DNA of 61,337 bases from an uncultured Oscillospiraceae bacterium (lineage in GTDB: Bacteria; Bacillota; Clostridia; Oscillospirales; Oscillospiraceae). Below are positions 32,697 to 39,720 of the stretch, piece after piece. A program made the position numbers and the translations under genes. The notes below the pieces were generated by a model. That model saw only the letters and a program-made list of their open reading frames with translations, did no database searches and had not been told where the DNA came from. The stretch lies in the NCBI GenBank assembly GCA_944386985.1, contig CALXDD010000014.1, forward strand, positions 1-61,337, in the 5' to 3' direction. Position 1 is the stretch's first letter. Every line of letters begins with the position of its first letter.

Positions 32697-33038
32697 ATGA
32701 AGCTGACGGAGCAGGACGTGCTGTGCCTGACCAACAACGAAAAACGGAAGGCGGTGCTGGCTGCCTGGAGAGACTGGCCGGTGTGGGCCGACGTGCCGGA
32801 GATCGGCCTGACGGTGCACCGCTTGGACCTGCCGGGCGGCGGGGCCTTTACGGCATGCTGGTACGCCGGGGACGACTTCTTCCCCGGCGGCGGGACCAAG
32901 AACGCGAACCGGCCGTGCTTCCATTTGATCGGGCATGACGGGAAGCTGGCACACGGAAGCCAGGGAGAGAGTGTGTTACTGGAGCAGTTACAGCAGATCC
33001 GCACCGAGTTGGTGAAGCGGATCAGGAAGAGAGGCTGA
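32697..33038 (+). CDS. Unknown phage protein
   Basis: 113 residues; AAGGAGGATCTGAAG precedes ATG 32697. Opens MKLTEQDVLCLTNNEKRKAV, then a WRDWPVWADVPEIGL segment and a helical end (LLEQLQQIRTELVKRIRK). No family recognised. Confidence 0.55.
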   Translation: MKLTEQDVLCLTNNEKRKAVLAAWRDWPVWADVPEIGLTVHRLDLPGGGAFTACWYAGDDFFPGGGTKNANRPCFHLIGHDGKLAHGSQGESVLLEQLQQIRTELVKRIRKRG

Positions 33039-33040
33039 CC

Positions 33041-33334
33041 ATGAGAGTTATAAGGAAGCGGCCGGGCGAGGCCTGGGAGCCCATCGAGGTGGAGAACGAG
33101 CTGAAGCCCCTCCAGCAGGCGGTGGGCGGCTATCTGGAGAGCTTCACCTTCGCGGAGGATGCCTGCGTCCTATGTGACGAGGAAGGCCGGCTGAAGGGAA
33201 AGCCCTACAATACCACCGTGTGCGGAGTACCCTTCGTCGGTACCGTTCTGATCGTCGGCGTGGCCGGAGAGGACTTCTCGGACCTGACCGAGCAGATGGA
33301 GGCACGGCTGCGGGCCATGGGTATCCTGCCGTAG
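33041..33334 (+). CDS. DUF3846 domain protein
   Basis: 97 residues with the DUF3846 pattern: ELKPLQQAVGGYLESF, CVLCDEEGRLKGKPYNTTV and VGTVLIVGVAGEDFSDL. The family is widespread in phages and conjugative elements of Firmicutes, often near anti-restriction genes; its function is unknown. It starts two bases after the preceding stop. Confidence 0.75.
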   Translation: MRVIRKRPGEAWEPIEVENELKPLQQAVGGYLESFTFAEDACVLCDEEGRLKGKPYNTTVCGVPFVGTVLIVGVAGEDFSDLTEQMEARLRAMGILP

Positions 33335-33358
33335 TCACGGGAGGAGAGCGGGTGGGAT

Positions 33359-34351
33359 ATGGAAACCATACTTGTAGGTGACGCCCTGGAGAACCTTCAG
33401 ACACTGGAGACAGAAAGCGTCAACGTGTGCGTGACATCTCCGCCTTACTACAATTTGCGAGACTATGAAGCGGACGGACAAATAGGAATGGAGGCAACAC
33501 CGGAGGACTTTGTGGAAAAGCTGGTTGCCGTATTCCGGGAGGTCCGGAGGGTGCTGCGAAGAGATGGAACGCTGTGGGTAATCATCGGAGACAGTTATGC
33601 CACGCGGTCTGGGAGGCAGCCTCCGACAAACACCAGGAACAGATGCGGGCACACAGAAAAGAGGACGCCGGCTGGGTATAAGTACAAGGACCTGATTGGG
33701 ATACCGTGGATGCTGGCGTTTGCCATGAGAGCGGATGGCTGGTATCTGCGGCAGGACATCGTTTGGAAGAAACCGAACTGCATGCCGGAAAGCGTCCGGG
33801 ACCGCTGCACAAAATCCCATGAATACATCTTCTTGCTATCTAAATCGGAGCGGTACTTTTTTGATGCAGAGGCGATCAAGGAACCGATAACGGGAGCGAG
33901 CACCAAGAGGTACCTTCAAAATCTGGAGGCGCAGAACGGATCTATGAGGCAGCCAGGAAGAGGAGGCAGGCCGATGAAAGCCGTGCTACCTCGGTTTGGA
34001 GGGGAAAAATACGGGAGCAGCGAGAAGGAAAAGGACCGAACAAAAAGCGGAAAGGCCTATACACCAACCGCCTGGAAAAACAAAAGAGATGTATGGACTG
34101 TACCAACGGGCGGCTTCAAGGGGGCCCATTTTGCTGTGTTCCCAGAGAAGCTGATAGAGCCCTGCATTTTAGCCGGAAGTCCGGCCGGAGGCGTGGTTTT
34201 GGACCCTTTTATGGGAAGCGGTACCACCGGGGCGGCGGCAAAGCGCCTGGGAAGAGATTTCGTCGGCATCGAGATCAATCCGAGGTATTGCGAGATTGCA
34301 AAGAAGCGGATCGGTGAGACGCCGGAGTTCTTTGAACAGATCACTTTATAG
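33359..34351 (+). CDS. Beta-class DNA methyltransferase (adenine-N6 or cytosine-N4)
   Basis: 330 residues. The catalytic motif IV TSPPY is at residues 26-30 and the AdoMet-binding FMGSGTTG motif near residue 280, the order of beta-class amino-methyltransferases. No restriction gene is beside it, so it is a solitary phage methylase, probably protecting the phage genome from host restriction. The base modified and the site recognised cannot be read from the sequence. Confidence 0.88.
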   Translation: METILVGDALENLQTLETESVNVCVTSPPYYNLRDYEADGQIGMEATPEDFVEKLVAVFREVRRVLRRDGTLWVIIGDSYATRSGRQPPTNTRNRCGHTEKRTPAGYKYKDLIGIPWMLAFAMRADGWYLRQDIVWKKPNCMPESVRDRCTKSHEYIFLLSKSERYFFDAEAIKEPITGASTKRYLQNLEAQNGSMRQPGRGGRPMKAVLPRFGGEKYGSSEKEKDRTKSGKAYTPTAWKNKRDVWTVPTGGFKGAHFAVFPEKLIEPCILAGSPAGGVVLDPFMGSGTTGAAAKRLGRDFVGIEINPRYCEIAKKRIGETPEFFEQITL

Positions 34352-34360
34352 GAGGTCGGA

Positions 34361-34507
34361 ATGGAAATCATCATCAAAAGCCGGGAGAACGGCTGGGAGA
34401 CGGAGCGGCGGATGGAGCTGCCGGAGGACGACGGGCTGGTGAAGTCCATCCTGCGCAGCGTGAAGCGGCGGGTAAACCCTCCTGCAAATGCGGGGGGGGG
34501 TGATTGA
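34361..34507 (+). CDS. 48-residue unknown protein ending at a G9 run
   Basis: GGAGGTCGGA precedes the ATG. Product opens MEIIIKSRENGWETERRMEL and ends in Gly residues encoded by the run of nine G at 34492-34500. The same run supplies the ribosome site of the next gene. No family recognised. Confidence 0.5.
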   Translation: MEIIIKSRENGWETERRMELPEDDGLVKSILRSVKRRVNPPANAGGGD

Positions 34508-34880
34508 AAACCAGGAGCCGAAGGAGACGGTGCTTCAGGAGCTGCCAGCGGCGGAGGACAAGGGGCCGGCGGAGGATGTGCGGACCGTGTTTGAGACCGG
34601 GGCACGGGGATTTCTCCTGATCCGCTGCGCGAGCTGCGGGAAGGAGTACAGCTTCAATGCCAAGGAACCCCTGGAGAAGAGCGTGTGCAGGGCGTGCGGA
34701 AGCGTTACGCAGCTGGACGAGCTGGCCGTTGCGGAGCTGCGCTGCCCTGCCTGTGGGAGAACCTGGCGCTACCGGACCAACAGCGAAGAGCCGGAGATCA
34801 CCTGCCGCTGCATCAAATGTGGGGAGGAAATGACCGGCCGGTGGAACGGAAAGCTGCGGCGGTACATGCCGCGGGAGTGA
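34500..34880 (+). CDS. Zinc-ribbon unknown protein
   Basis: About 126 residues. Two double-CxxC units are seen: CASCGKEYSF...CRACGSV and CPACGRTWRY...CIKCGEEM, so one or two zinc ribbons. GTG 34500 is preferred because the G-run lies directly upstream; ATG 34488 inside the preceding gene is the alternative. It sits between the methyltransferase and the Gp37/Gp68-like gene. Confidence 0.55.
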   Translation: MIENQEPKETVLQELPAAEDKGPAEDVRTVFETGARGFLLIRCASCGKEYSFNAKEPLEKSVCRACGSVTQLDELAVAELRCPACGRTWRYRTNSEEPEITCRCIKCGEEMTGRWNGKLRRYMPRE

Positions 34881-34889
34881 GGGACTTAT

Positions 34890-35069
34890 ATGCGGAACAA
34901 GAAGAACCTGCGGAGGCTGTCTGTGCTGGTAACGGCGCAGACGGCCTATCACCTGGAAAGACTGGCCGCAATGTACGGGCACAGAGATCAGGGGCGCATC
35001 ATCGACAAGCTGGTGCGGGAGAAAATGATACAGATGAACGGAGGTACCTATGGACAACACAAGGATTGA
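34890..35069 (+). CDS. Small ribbon-helix-helix-like protein
   Basis: 59 residues. NLRRLSVLVTAQTAYHLERL is a short strand followed by a helix, then IIDKLVREKM, the layout of Arc/CopG-type regulators. It overlaps the next gene's start by 20 bp. A local phage regulator is the natural guess. Confidence 0.5.
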   Translation: MRNKKNLRRLSVLVTAQTAYHLERLAAMYGHRDQGRIIDKLVREKMIQMNGGTYGQHKD

Positions 35070-35877
35070 CTGGGTGGACATGACCTGGAACCCGGTAACT
35101 GGGTGCAGGAACGGGTGCCGCTACTGCTATGCAGCGAGAACGGCAAGGCGGTTTGCTGGCTATCTGTCCCAGGGGGTAAGGGTATCGAATGGCACGAGGA
35201 AAGAGGAAATTGTGCAGGAGGTGAAGAAGCCGAACTGCGAGCGGGAAGGCATCGTCGTCCTGGACAAGCCGCTTAAAACCATCACGGCAGCGGGGAAAGT
35301 GGTGAACGCCCCCTACCCCTTCGGATTTACGCCGACGTTTCACCGATACCGGCTGGGGGATCTGGCCAGGAAGCAGCGGCCACGGAACATCTTTGTATGT
35401 TCCATGGCGGATCTTTTTGGGACGTGGGTGCCCACAAAATGGATCATGGAGGTAATAGATGCCTGCCTGGCGGCGCCGCAGCACAATTATCTGTTCCTCA
35501 CCAAGTTCCCGGAGCGGTACATACAGCTGGACGAGATGGCGCTTCTCCCCCGCCGGGAAAATTTCTGGTACGGGACGACGGCCACAAAGGAGGGAGACCC
35601 CTACTTCTTCTCCAGCTTCCACAACACCTTCGTCAGCGTGGAGCCCATGATGGGGCCGCTGTGGCCGGGATCGGACGGGCTCCTGGTGGACTGGGTGATC
35701 ATCGGAGCGGAGACGGGACCGCGGGCAGATAAGGTGACGCCGGAGCGGGCCTGGGTGGAAGATCTGATGGACGACTGCGAGGAAGAGGGCATCCCCATCT
35801 TTATGAAGGGAAACCTGGCCGGCGTCTGGGGAGAGGATCTGATCCAGGAGCTGCCTGGTGGCCTTCAGAGGGGGTGA
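35050..35877 (+). CDS. Phage Gp37/Gp68 family (DUF5131) protein, radical-SAM-like
   Basis: 275 residues. The N-terminus MTWNPVTGCRNGCRYCYAAR holds C19, C23 and C26 in the CxxxCxxC spacing of radical-SAM clusters. Later segments FVCSMADLFG, NYLFLTKFPER, VSVEPMMGPL and IIGAETGPRA are typical of DUF5131. The family is frequent in phages; its substrate is unknown, and DNA or RNA modification is often suspected. It overlaps the ribbon-helix-helix-like gene and is near the methyltransferase. Confidence 0.85.
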   Translation: MDNTRIDWVDMTWNPVTGCRNGCRYCYAARTARRFAGYLSQGVRVSNGTRKEEIVQEVKKPNCEREGIVVLDKPLKTITAAGKVVNAPYPFGFTPTFHRYRLGDLARKQRPRNIFVCSMADLFGTWVPTKWIMEVIDACLAAPQHNYLFLTKFPERYIQLDEMALLPRRENFWYGTTATKEGDPYFFSSFHNTFVSVEPMMGPLWPGSDGLLVDWVIIGAETGPRADKVTPERAWVEDLMDDCEEEGIPIFMKGNLAGVWGEDLIQELPGGLQRG

Positions 35878-35883
35878 GCTGCC

Positions 35884-36063
35884 GTGCCTTACAGAGTGGT
35901 GGTAGACTGCCGCATGGCACCGCCGAACCTGACGGAGGAGCAGATTATCCAGCGGGCGAAGGCGGACCTGGTTCGGCATATTGCCGAGTACGTGGCTGGG
36001 CAGGTGGTCCTGGAATATGGCCGGAGGACGAACAAGGTGATCGGAACGTGGAGGACAGAATGA
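35884..36063 (+). CDS. 59-residue unknown protein
   Basis: GTG start, with GAGGGGGTGAGCTGCC upstream. The product opens MPYRVVVDCRMAPPNLTEEQ and is helical after that. No family recognised. Confidence 0.45.
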   Translation: MPYRVVVDCRMAPPNLTEEQIIQRAKADLVRHIAEYVAGQVVLEYGRRTNKVIGTWRTE

Positions 36064-36091
36064 GCCAGGAAGTGGAGCAGGAGGCGCTGTG

Positions 36092-36382
36092 ATGGCGAAG
36101 ATACTGCTATCGGACAGGCTTATTGAGGGGTGGGCTGCGTTCCTGTCGGAGAATATACAGGCCCTGGAGGACTACAAGGTGCGAGCTGTCGCCCTGGTGG
36201 TACTGTTGGAGGAACCGGACGAGGATGGAGCGGACGTACTGACCGGGTACTACGGCATGAGCCTTCAGGACAAGCAGATAGCGGCCTCCAACATACAGGC
36301 GGACATAACCGACGGGATTATCAGGGCAAACATTCAGCGGTACCTGGAGGAGTTGGAGGAGGAACAGGATGGCCAGGAGTGA
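36092..36382 (+). CDS. 96-residue acidic unknown protein
   Basis: GGAGG eight bases before ATG 36092. Opens MAKILLSDRLIEGWAAFLSE and ends with an acidic tail (LEELEEEQDGQE). Overlaps the next start by 14 bp. No family recognised. Confidence 0.5.
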   Translation: MAKILLSDRLIEGWAAFLSENIQALEDYKVRAVALVVLLEEPDEDGADVLTGYYGMSLQDKQIAASNIQADITDGIIRANIQRYLEELEEEQDGQE

Positions 36383-36591
36383 GGAACTAATGGCCCTGGA
36401 GATCTCCCTGCTGCTGGATATGGGGCGGCGGTATGGACAGATGATAAAAAAAAGCAGCCCGGAGCGAGAGTGCGCGGAAGCGCGCAAAAGAGCCGGGAGA
36501 GGAGGACAGCTTCGAGCGGGACAAGCTGAAGCGGCTGCTGGAAAGGCTGGAGGAGGCACACGCGGAAGGACAGCCGGGCGATAGCCGGTAG
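36369..36591 (+). pseudogene. Unknown small gene with a frameshift at an A8 run
   Basis: The frame opens MARSEELMALEISLLLDMGR and runs to a run of eight A at 36445-36452. Beyond it the direct frame (to 36584) gives an Arg/Gly/Ala-rich end of low plausibility. Dropping one A gives AAARSESARKRAKEPGEED-like sequence and then FERDKLKRLLERLEEAHAEG, an amphipathic helix ending at TAG 36589-36591. The gene therefore looks shifted by one base, by mutation, sequencing error or productive slippage on A8. No family recognised. Confidence 0.45.
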
Positions 36592-36619
36592 TTTTGCACA
36601 TAAGAAAGGAGTTTTCCAC

Positions 36620-36811
36620 ATGGCAAGCGCAATGAACCACAAAAAGAGATCCCACCGCAGCGAGAAGATGCACATGGCGAGCGTGCGGCAGATGAAGCAG
36701 TTCCCTCCCAGGGCGGGCGTAGCCCTTCCGCTGGGGATGGGCATGTTCTCCACCTTTGGGCGGCATTTCCTGGGGCGGAGAAGAAAGAGAGAAGAGCAGA
36801 CGGCCCAGTAA
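36620..36811 (+). CDS. 63-residue basic unknown protein
   Basis: AAAGGAGTTTTCCAC precedes the ATG. Opens MASAMNHKKRSHRSEKMHMA, with a Gly/Phe middle and RRRKREEQ end; strongly basic, so nucleic-acid binding is possible. No family recognised. Confidence 0.5.
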   Translation: MASAMNHKKRSHRSEKMHMASVRQMKQFPPRAGVALPLGMGMFSTFGRHFLGRRRKREEQTAQ

Positions 36812-36841
36812 CGCCGGTGGATCGGGAGAGGAGGTGTTCGC

Positions 36842-37114
36842 GTGTTCCGGTTCAAAAGATCTGTGCCCGTGAGCTATGACAGGCAGGGGTACATATACTT
36901 CGCGTCAAGGCTATACAAGGAGCTGCCGCAGAAAGCGCAGCAGGCAATTCTCAACCTTTGCCTGGAGTGCGGCGGAGAATACTATCAGGCGCTCTTTGAG
37001 TTCGTGACAACGGACGCCGGCGCCACCAATGTTTGCATGCAGCACCACCTCTCCCGCTCGACGCTGGAGCGAGCGGTAAGAAAATACTATGAGCGATTTC
37101 CAAAAGAGATATGA
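36842..37114 (+). CDS. Small HTH-like unknown protein
   Basis: 90 residues from a GTG start with GAGAGGAGGTGTTCGC upstream. MFRFKRSVPVSYDRQGYIYF opens it; the C-terminal CMQHHLSRSTLERAVRKYYE is a likely helix-turn-helix. It is the last gene before the putative origin region. Confidence 0.5.
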   Translation: MFRFKRSVPVSYDRQGYIYFASRLYKELPQKAQQAILNLCLECGGEYYQALFEFVTTDAGATNVCMQHHLSRSTLERAVRKYYERFPKEI

Positions 37115-37488
37115 CAGGAGCACCATTTTCGTGATCTCACGAAAATGATAACGGCAGAGGTCTATATGCGGGCTGCTTGGGGAGCACCCGGCGGCCCGCC
37201 TTTTTCCTCCTGTTTATATATAAGATCACGCCCCGGTAAGGGTCTCGCCGGCGCCGTCTGGTACACGGCGCCGGTGCTCCGGTGCAATTCCGGTGAGCCG
37301 GGACTTCAACTTCTGACCTTCTCTATACGGCGCCGATAACTTGCTGGCCATTTGCCGGCGACTTGCGCAGCGGCGCCGCACAGAGAGAGCCAGAAAAGTG
37401 GATACCTATATATATTCGCGCGCGCGCGTTTTTTCGGGCTTGGTAAGAGCCTAAGTTTTCAACCATCCCACAAAAGGAGGAACTGAAC
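37115..37488 (+). other. Palindrome- and repeat-rich gap, candidate replication origin
   Basis: No gene fits in these 374 bp. In order they hold a near-perfect palindrome, CATTTTCGTGA/TCACGAAAATG (37124-37147); a terminator; four copies of the palindrome CGGCGCCG (around 37249, 37266, 37328 and 37371), the first two forming a 10-bp stem with a seven-base loop (37248-37274); an alternating TATATATAT (37407-37415); and CGCGCGCGCGCG (37417-37428). The HUH initiator gene follows at once. Hairpin loops, iteron-like repeats and an easily melted segment suit a replication origin, but this is inference. Confidence 0.5.
37168..37206 (+). terminator. Early-operon terminator
   Basis: GCGGGC pairs with GCCCGC across a GC-rich loop and is followed by CTTTTT. 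It closes the early gene run before the putative origin. Confidence 0.6.
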
Positions 37489-38292
37489 ATGGCGGAGGGT
37501 TACTGGGTAGTGAGAACATACGAGGCCGGGAACGTAGGAGAGAAAACCAAGTTCTGGGTACCGGGCCGGCGTCCGGACAAATCCACCCGGAGGGAGAAGG
37601 TGGAGCTGCGCAAGCAGGAACAGAACGAGCACTCCGCAGAGAAGCAGCTGGCCAGGCTGATCAATGAGAACTTCGGACCCGGGGATCTGCTGATGGGGCT
37701 GGACTACTCTGAAGCAGGGATGGACCGTCTTATGGCATGGGCGTCTGCCAGATCGGGGAGCCTGGATCAGGCGGACGAGGAGACCAGGGCGGAGATCATC
37801 AAAAAGGCGGCGGAGCGGGAGATGCGACTGGCCCTCCGCCGGGTCAAGCGGGAGTTGGCAAAGGAAGGCGTCGCTTTAAAATACATAGCCATCACCTCGG
37901 ACATGGACGGAGACACCGGGGAGGCGGTCCGGGTACACCACCACCTGATCGTTCCGGCCGGCGTCCAGGAGCTCTTCGTGGAGAAATGGGCCGAGCTGGG
38001 AAGCGTGGACTGGGAGCCCATGTCAAACCAGCAGGACTACACCCCCATTGCCGCCTACTTCATCCGGCAGGTGCGCAGAGTGCCGGACGCCAAGAAGTAC
38101 GTCAGCTCCAGGAACCTGTCACGGCCCCAGCCGAAGGATCGAGTTGTCCTCACAGAGGCGGAGCTGCGGGTGCCAAGGGGCGGAGAGCTGCTGCACAGAA
38201 ACGAGTTCAAGCCGGGGCGGCCCCAGTACATCCGTTACGTGCTGCCGGATGGGAGGAAGCGGCGGAAGCCGCCTGAAGAGAAAAACGCATAA
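37489..38292 (+). CDS. HUH endonuclease, rolling-circle-type replication initiator
   Basis: 267 residues. A HUH-type metal motif is seen at H150-H152 (VRVHHHLIVP) after a strand KYIAITSDMDGD. Candidate catalytic tyrosines lie 30-50 residues later (DYTPIAAYFIRQ with Y184 and Y190, and KKYVSSR with Y204), with nearby lysines as in Rep proteins. HUH enzymes nick one DNA strand and stay bound through Tyr. AAAGGAGGAACTGAAC precedes the ATG. The upstream repeat-rich gap is the natural target. Alternative: a relaxase-like or regulatory HUH protein. Rolling-circle-type initiation in a terminase phage would be notable. Confidence 0.65.
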   Translation: MAEGYWVVRTYEAGNVGEKTKFWVPGRRPDKSTRREKVELRKQEQNEHSAEKQLARLINENFGPGDLLMGLDYSEAGMDRLMAWASARSGSLDQADEETRAEIIKKAAEREMRLALRRVKRELAKEGVALKYIAITSDMDGDTGEAVRVHHHLIVPAGVQELFVEKWAELGSVDWEPMSNQQDYTPIAAYFIRQVRRVPDAKKYVSSRNLSRPQPKDRVVLTEAELRVPRGGELLHRNEFKPGRPQYIRYVLPDGRKRRKPPEEKNA

Positions 38293-38301
38293 GAGCTGCC
38301 A

Positions 38302-38328
38302 CCCCCTTGCCTGCTGCGGGCAAGGGGG
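38302..38328 (+). terminator. Hairpin after the HUH gene
   Basis: CCCCCTTGCC pairs with GGCAAGGGGG around a seven-base loop (38302-38328). No T-run follows directly, so termination may be partial. Confidence 0.45.
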
Positions 38329-38568
38329 CAGGCGTCGTGCTGCGATCGGGCGGTAGGACCCACTTTTTTCATGTCTGGAAAAGTTGACGGTTCGAGGCGC
38401 GCTCTTTGCTGTATGGTTTATGCAAGAAACGGGGCGTTTGCGGCCGGGGAGGAGGGGCTGGCCCTGGGGTCCACGGCGGGCAGTCGGCCCACTGAGGAAA
38501 AGAGCAGCCCCGGAACGAGTAAGTCCTGCCGCTGGCGGCGAGACGAGGGATGTGGAAGGGGCGACGAC

Positions 38569-38940
38569 GTGGGCAGACCGAGGAAATACACCGAGAGGAC
38601 GCTGAAGCGGGCGGTGGAGGAATACTTCGACAGCATCACCCGGGAGGTGGGGCTGACCGAGAAGGTAGACACCGGGAAAAAGGATGCGGACGGACACAAG
38701 GTCTTTGAGAATGTGCCTGTGATCAACAAGCGCGGGGAGCAGGTAAAGATCACCGAGTACCTGGTCCCCCAACCGTGGGCGCCTGTGCGAGGGCCACAGG
38801 TGGTCCGTAGAGCTGCCGGAGGGCCGGGTATCTGTGGTGCCTGCCACAGGCCCCTGGGGTGTCCCCCGGCTGATCCGGGCGGAGCAAGAACAGGGCTGTG
38901 TGTACAGGCCACAGTACACGGAGACGTGGGACGCCGTTGA
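38569..38940 (+). pseudogene. Broken small-terminase gene joined to another gene's 3' end
   Basis: From GTG 38569 the frame reads VGRPRKYTERTLKRAVEEYF and on to KITEYLVP, a typical N-terminus of phage small terminase/DNA-packaging proteins. Near 38768 the frame is lost: the expected PPTVGALCE-like continuation is only recovered by restoring bases at two places. A different frame (+1) then carries protein-like sequence, WSVELPEGRVSVVPATGPWG to DAVDAFFGTASE, ending at 38967. I read this as a decayed first small terminase fused to a foreign tail, made redundant by the intact gene at 39241. The 38330-38568 stretch before it holds no gene I can support. Confidence 0.55.
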
Positions 38941-38991
38941 TGCCTTTTTTGGTACCGCCTCTGAATAAGCCGATTAGCGAAGGTGTGTGTA

Positions 38992-39020
38992 TTGAAAAGT
39001 AGCAAATAACCCGCTACACT
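38992..39020 (+). promoter_or_regulatory. Possible late promoter upstream of terminase
   Basis: TTGAAA (38992-38997) and TACACT (39015-39020), 17 bp apart, in a gap (38968-39240) with no gene. It is well placed to drive the packaging and structural genes. Confidence 0.45.
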
Positions 39021-39240
39021 GGTATTGTCCGGGGCGGACGATACTTGCCAAGCGGCGTGGGAGGGCTGCGTCCTCCTCTCCCCCGCGCCGCGTATATGTC
39101 CTGACGCAGGGAAATACGACTGCCAGGGGCAGCCGACGCACGCGGGAAAAGCCCTCAAACCCGCGACATGGGCTGCAACCCGGCCCATATATGAACAAGC
39201 CTGGCTGCATGAGGCCGGGCGGTTGACGACTTAATGTGGG

Positions 39241-39720
39241 GTGGTGAGCGTGAGAAAACGTTTGACAGCTAAGCAAAAGCAGAGAATCATAGCAGACTAT
39301 ACCACGCTTGGAACTTATGCCGCAGTAGCGAGAAAATACAAAATATCGCCCCACACGGTACGCGACATCGTGGCCGCAGATCCAACGGTAGCCGACAAGT
39401 GCCGCCAAAAAAAAGACGAATCGTTAGAGCAGGTCCTCACGCACCTGGGAAAGCGGGCTGGTAAAGCTTGCGACCTTATAGACGTATTCATGCAATACCT
39501 GGAGAGCCCTCAAAAGCTGGAGCGGGCTAACGTCCGTGACCTGGCCACGGCGCTGGGAATCGTGGTGGACAAATTTACGGGGACCGCACCGGAGATTGAT
39601 AAAATGCGGGCCGAGATCGCTAAACTGAACGCAGCTATCAGGTCTCCTGGAAAATCGGATTCTGAGGACGACCCCATAACCAAGAGCTTAAAGGAGGATG
39701 TCAAGAATGGGCTTCTCTGA
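39241..39720 (+). CDS. Terminase small subunit
   Basis: 159 residues. The N-terminus is a homeodomain-like helix-turn-helix (LTAKQKQRIIADYTTLGTYA then ARKYKISPHTVRDIV), followed by a helical oligomerisation part. Its place directly before, and overlapping, the large terminase supports the call. It recognises the packaging site on phage DNA. Start uncertain among GTG codons at 39241, 39244 and 39250. Confidence 0.7.
   Translation: MVSVRKRLTAKQKQRIIADYTTLGTYAAVARKYKISPHTVRDIVAADPTVADKCRQKKDESLEQVLTHLGKRAGKACDLIDVFMQYLESPQKLERANVRDLATALGIVVDKFTGTAPEIDKMRAEIAKLNAAIRSPGKSDSEDDPITKSLKEDVKNGLL

Noticed and set aside
33359-34351. Restriction-modification system
   Set aside because: Only the methyltransferase is present; no neighbouring gene shows an endonuclease motif.
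36061-36093. Ten-codon frame MSQEVEQEAL between two small genes
   Set aside because: Too short to support and it lacks a ribosome site; it more likely carries the ribosome site of the gene at 36092.
37124-37377. CRISPR array or tandem direct-repeat array
   Set aside because: The repeats are short palindromes at uneven spacing without spacers of constant length.
38371-38568. Upstream extension of the broken small-terminase frame
   Set aside because: The sequence is rich in Gly/Arg/Ser without pattern; a GTG at 38569 with a ribosome site and GRPRKYT opening is the natural start.
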